This document shows, piece by piece, positions 4,620 to 7,294 of a stretch of 7,294 nucleotides of DNA (position 1 is the stretch's first letter; every line of letters starts with the position of its first letter). The stretch is from contig CAMOXX010000137.1 of the NCBI GenBank assembly GCA_946629475.1, positions 1 through 7,294 of the forward strand, written 5' to 3'. The DNA comes from an uncultured Blautia sp. GTDB taxonomy: Bacteria > Bacillota > Clostridia > Lachnospirales > Lachnospiraceae. The notes under the pieces are model-generated. The model had not been told where the DNA came from and did no database searches. It was given only the letters and a program-made list of their open reading frames with translations. Both the position numbers and the translations under genes were made by a program.

Positions 4620-6590
4620 TTAAATGATTCTTCCTGTATAATACCCCTCATTCATCGCATGGTAAATCTGCCCGACGTTATGGCAGTCACCGATCACGTA
4701 TGATTCTTCGCACATCTCGCACAGTGCGTCTGCCTGCGCGAACGGCGCGCGGAAGCCAAGGGCGCACACCACAGTGTCGGCCTCGATGAGGAATTCCCCT
4801 CTCTCGGCATTCTCAGCAAGGACACCTTCCGGCGTGATCTCTTTCACCTTCGTTTTTACATAGAGCTCAGCGCTCTCCTGCACATGGGGCATCAGGCCGC
4901 CGCGGTAGAAGGAGTTGACCTCCATCGCCACATCATCCTTCATCTCGATGATGGAAACCTTTTTGCCCTCGTGAGCGAACGAACATGCTGCCTCGGCGCC
5001 GACCAGGCCGCCGCCCATGATCGCGACGCGCTCGCCCAGCTTTTCCGGATGAAGCTCGGCTTCGATCGCCATCACCACATTGTCGCCGTCCATACCCTTG
5101 ATCGGCGGGCGGAGCTCATTGGAGCCGATCGCCACAACCAGAGCGTCCGGAGCAAATTCCTTCACATAATCCGGCGTCACTTCAGTATTCAGAAGTACCT
5201 TTACACCGGCCTTCTCAACACGGCTCACCAGCACTCTGCAGAGCTTGATGATGTCCTCCTTGAAATACGGAGCTCCTGCCGGATGAAGATTTCCGCCCAG
5301 CTTATCGCTCTTCTCGACAATCGTCACATCATGTCCGCGGTTTGCAGCTGTGATCGCCGCCTCCATGCCTGCCGGGCCTCCGCCGACAACAAGAACTTTT
5401 TTCGCCTTGTCCGGAGCCGGGATCTCCTCGCGGAGCTGCATCTGCTGTCCCTGACACGGGTTAACCGTACACTTGATCATCTCAAGGGCGGAAGTAGCGC
5501 CGAAGCACTCATAGCAGCGCAGGCAGGGATTGATGTCATCCGCTCTTCCTTCCAGAGCCTTCTTTGCAATGTACGGATCGGCTACCAGGGCTCTTCCGAT
5601 TTCCACCATGTCAGCCTGGCCGCTGGCAATGATCTCTTCCATCTGAGCCGGGTCATTCAGGGAGCCCACGCAGGCGACCGGCTTGGTCACATGCTTTTTG
5701 ATCTCAGCCGCCAGATATACATTGACCCCTCTCGGGAAAAAGGCACTCGGATGCGTACGGCAGAACATCGCCGGATCCTCATGATTCCCGCAGGAAATAT
5801 TGAACATATCAACCTTATCGTTGACCATCTTAGCCACTTCGATATATTCCGGAAGGCCGATGCCGATATCCGTCAGGTCATCGCCGTTCAGACGGAGCTC
5901 GATCGGGAAAACCGGTCCCACAGCGGAACGTACCGCGTCCAGAACCAGCAGGAGGAAGCGTGCCCTGTTTTCGAGAGATCCGCCGAATTCATCCGTTCTG
6001 CGGTTGAAGTACGGGGAAAGGAACTGGGAGAACAGCCATCCGTGGGCTGCGTGAACCTGAACCATATCATATCCGACATCCTTGCAGAGCTTTGCAGCCT
6101 TTCGGTAGGATTCGATGATCTCAAAAATCAGCTCACGGGGCATTTCACATACATGCCCTGCCGGCATCTCGATTTCGCTCGGGCCGTAGGCCACTGCTGC
6201 AGTTCCGATGTCACCGCCGACCGATGCAAGGCCGCCGTACATTCCGCCGTGGGAAAGCTGGATATTCGCAAAAGCGCCGGCATTGTGGATGCGGCGTGTG
6301 CACTCGGTCAGGCCCTGGCGCACACCGAAGGAATCCAGCTGAAGCTGCTTATTATGGGATTTTCCGGTAGAAGAATGAGGAATGGCCTCGCCGTATGTGA
6401 CCACTGCGCAGCCGCCCTTTGCCTTTTCTTCCAGGTAAGCAATCATCTCAGGGGTCATGTGGCCCTCAGTGGTGATCATGCTGGGGCTGGTGGGTGCAGC
6501 GATAATCCTGTTTTTCAGGCGCAGGTTTCCGATGCGGATCGGAGATAAAAGATGAGGATACAGATCCTTTCCCGGATATTTCTCTGACAT
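4620..6590 (-). CDS. FMN/FAD/4Fe-4S NAD(P)H-dependent ene-reductase (2,4-dienoyl-CoA reductase / BaiCD-BaiH type)
   Basis: The 656-residue protein has the layout of 2,4-dienoyl-CoA reductase, bile-acid BaiCD/BaiH and clostridial enoate reductases. These reduce activated C=C bonds with electrons passed from NAD(P)H through FAD and the iron-sulfur cluster to FMN. Residues 10-345 form the old-yellow-enzyme barrel, with PIRIGNLRLKNRI near the start and the catalytic pair His180/His183 in HAAHGWLFSQFLSP. Cys356, 359, 362 and 374 are the cluster ligands, spaced CX2CX2CX11C; the usual spacing as I recall it is CX2CX3CX11C. Residues 398-656 are the FAD/NAD(P) module, with GGGPAG (403-408), GGGLVG (526-531) and VIGDC (632-636). 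AGGAGG 7 nt before the ATG sets the start. It follows a hydroxyacid dehydrogenase gene by 89 bp and ends in a strong terminator. It is cytoplasmic. No bai, beta-oxidation or trimethylamine genes are nearby, so the substrate is open. Confidence 0.94.
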   Translation of the reverse strand: MSEKYPGKDLYPHLLSPIRIGNLRLKNRIIAAPTSPSMITTEGHMTPEMIAYLEEKAKGGCAVVTYGEAIPHSSTGKSHNKQLQLDSFGVRQGLTECTRRIHNAGAFANIQLSHGGMYGGLASVGGDIGTAAVAYGPSEIEMPAGHVCEMPRELIFEIIESYRKAAKLCKDVGYDMVQVHAAHGWLFSQFLSPYFNRRTDEFGGSLENRARFLLLVLDAVRSAVGPVFPIELRLNGDDLTDIGIGLPEYIEVAKMVNDKVDMFNISCGNHEDPAMFCRTHPSAFFPRGVNVYLAAEIKKHVTKPVACVGSLNDPAQMEEIIASGQADMVEIGRALVADPYIAKKALEGRADDINPCLRCYECFGATSALEMIKCTVNPCQGQQMQLREEIPAPDKAKKVLVVGGGPAGMEAAITAANRGHDVTIVEKSDKLGGNLHPAGAPYFKEDIIKLCRVLVSRVEKAGVKVLLNTEVTPDYVKEFAPDALVVAIGSNELRPPIKGMDGDNVVMAIEAELHPEKLGERVAIMGGGLVGAEAACSFAHEGKKVSIIEMKDDVAMEVNSFYRGGLMPHVQESAELYVKTKVKEITPEGVLAENAERGEFLIEADTVVCALGFRAPFAQADALCEMCEESYVIGDCHNVGQIYHAMNEGYYTGRII

Positions 6591-6606
6591 ACGTTTTCCT
6601 CCTGTT

Positions 6607-6651
6607 TGAAAATTACGGCCGGAATCGCCATTTTGCTCCTCCCGGCCGTAA
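6607..6651 (-). promoter_or_regulatory. Intergenic hairpin between dehydrogenase and ene-reductase (attenuator or processing site)
   Basis: TTACGGCCGG and CCGGCCGTAA (6613-6622 and 6642-6651) form a perfect 10-bp stem with a 19-nt loop. On the minus strand it is followed by TTTTC and then, within 10 nt, by the AGGAGG of the ene-reductase. The U-run is short, so partial termination or an RNA-stability element is more likely than a full stop. I see no good promoter in the 89-bp gap, so the ene-reductase probably depends on read-through. Confidence 0.6.
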
Positions 6652-6679
6652 CATTTGCTTGTATCTTACGCTTCCTTTT

Positions 6680-7294
6680 TTATTTCCTGACCTTCCAGAT
6701 GTACTTTCTCGGTTCACCCTTCAGGTATGCAATCACTTCATCGCCCATCATGGAGCCGGACCATCCGTCGACATCGGTGGTAAGTCCTGCCATGTGCGGG
6801 GTGCAGACGACATTGCGCATGGAAAGCAGCGGATGATTTGCGGGAACCGGCTCCTCCCAGTACACATCGATCGCAGCGCCTGCGATGTCCTTGTTCTGCA
6901 GAGCTTCCACAAAATCCTTCTGATCAATGACAGCTGCACGGGCAGTGTTGATCAGGTATGCCGTCTTCTTCATCTTTGAGAACCAGTCCTTGTTGACCAT
7001 TCCCTTGGTGGAGGGAAGAACCGGAAGGTGGATGCTCACCATATCGCTCTCTGCAAGCATGGTATCAAGGTCGACAGCCTTTGCGCCGTCCGCCTCGATG
7101 CGCTCTGCCGGCATGTAGGGATCATAGGCAAGGATTTCCATGCCGAAAGCCATTGCGCGGACCGCTACCTCACGGCCGATTGCGCCGTAGCCTGCGATAC
7201 CGAGCTTTTTGCCGTACAGCTCAAAGCCGATGCCGTAATCCATAAACGGATGGTTTTCATCCAGAGGTCCGAATGTAACATTCTTGACATCCGG
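6680..7294 (-). CDS. D-2-hydroxyacid dehydrogenase, C-terminal part (N-terminus outside window)
   Basis: The frame is open to the right edge, and 204 residues are visible. This is the NAD-binding domain and C-terminal tail of a D-isomer specific 2-hydroxyacid dehydrogenase, which interconverts 2-oxo acids and (R)-2-hydroxy acids; the family includes phosphoglycerate dehydrogenase, glyoxylate/hydroxypyruvate reductase and D-lactate dehydrogenase. In fragment numbering, GYGAIG (35-40) is the dinucleotide loop and Asp58 (YDPY) favours NAD over NADP. The catalytic residues are Arg119 (NTARAA), Glu148 (WEEPV) and His167 (TPHMAG), so the enzyme looks intact. An internal ATG at 7243 is not the start, because sequence typical of the family continues upstream of it. 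It lies 89 bp before the ene-reductase on the same strand, so the two are probably co-transcribed. There is no C-terminal ACT domain of the kind found in longer phosphoglycerate dehydrogenases. The exact substrate cannot be read. Confidence 0.92.
   Translation of the reverse strand, partial: PDVKNVTFGPLDENHPFMDYGIGFELYGKKLGIAGYGAIGREVAVRAMAFGMEILAYDPYMPAERIEADGAKAVDLDTMLAESDMVSIHLPVLPSTKGMVNKDWFSKMKKTAYLINTARAAVIDQKDFVEALQNKDIAGAAIDVYWEEPVPANHPLLSMRNVVCTPHMAGLTTDVDGWSGSMMGDEVIAYLKGEPRKYIWKVRK

Noticed and set aside
4884..6548. A 554-codon open frame on the + strand
   Set aside because: It lies wholly antisense to the ene-reductase, whose motifs and ribosome binding site are clear. It shows no recognisable domain and arises from the codon composition of the real gene.
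4620..6590. Assigning the ene-reductase to bile-acid 7-dehydroxylation (BaiCD/BaiH)
   Set aside because: The domain layout is shared by many anaerobe ene-reductases, and no other bai genes are nearby.

Overview
The window looks like chromosome from an anaerobic, gut-type Firmicute, most likely a Lachnospiraceae or related Clostridia member. This rests on AGGAGG-type ribosome binding sites, AT-rich intergenic DNA between coding regions of moderate GC, factor-independent terminators between transcription units, a clostridial-type iron-sulfur FMN ene-reductase, and an SH3-like tail of a cell-wall protein at the left edge. The taxon is an inference. No phage, transposon, CRISPR, tRNA or rRNA signal was seen.

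Layout. Bases 1-104 (+) hold the last 33 codons of an SH3-like protein, followed by a hairpin terminator shared with the convergent next gene. Bases 181-1026 (-) encode a cytoplasmic serine esterase of the esterase D / tributyrin-feruloyl esterase type. A 404-bp divergent regulatory region (1027-1430) carries two tandem 46-bp repeats, a promoter for the esterase inside one repeat, a 22-bp perfect palindrome, a promoter for the rightward gene and a leader hairpin. Bases 1431-2996 (+) encode an FGGY-family sugar kinase, closed by two consecutive terminators. On the minus strand, read from the right edge, come a D-2-hydroxyacid dehydrogenase (cut by the edge), an FMN/FAD/4Fe-4S ene-reductase with a strong terminator, and, from its own putative promoter, an AGE-family aldose-ketose isomerase very like E. 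coli YihS.

How the genes may work together. The isomerase (aldose to ketose) and FGGY kinase (ketose to ketose phosphate) make a plausible two-step sugar entry route, formally like XylA/XylB but with an unrelated isomerase fold. They converge on the terminator region. The dehydrogenase and ene-reductase make a plausible redox pair acting on 2-oxo/2-hydroxy and alpha,beta-unsaturated acids. The esterase may release a substrate from an ester. The catalytic families are secure. The substrates, and any link between the sugar pair and the redox pair, are inference.

The least expected elements are the duplicated promoter/operator unit and palindrome in the 1027-1430 region, and an isomerase that keeps the YihS catalytic residues but changes two positions that I recall as sulfonate contacts in YihS. 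All comparisons with named proteins are from memory, not from a search.
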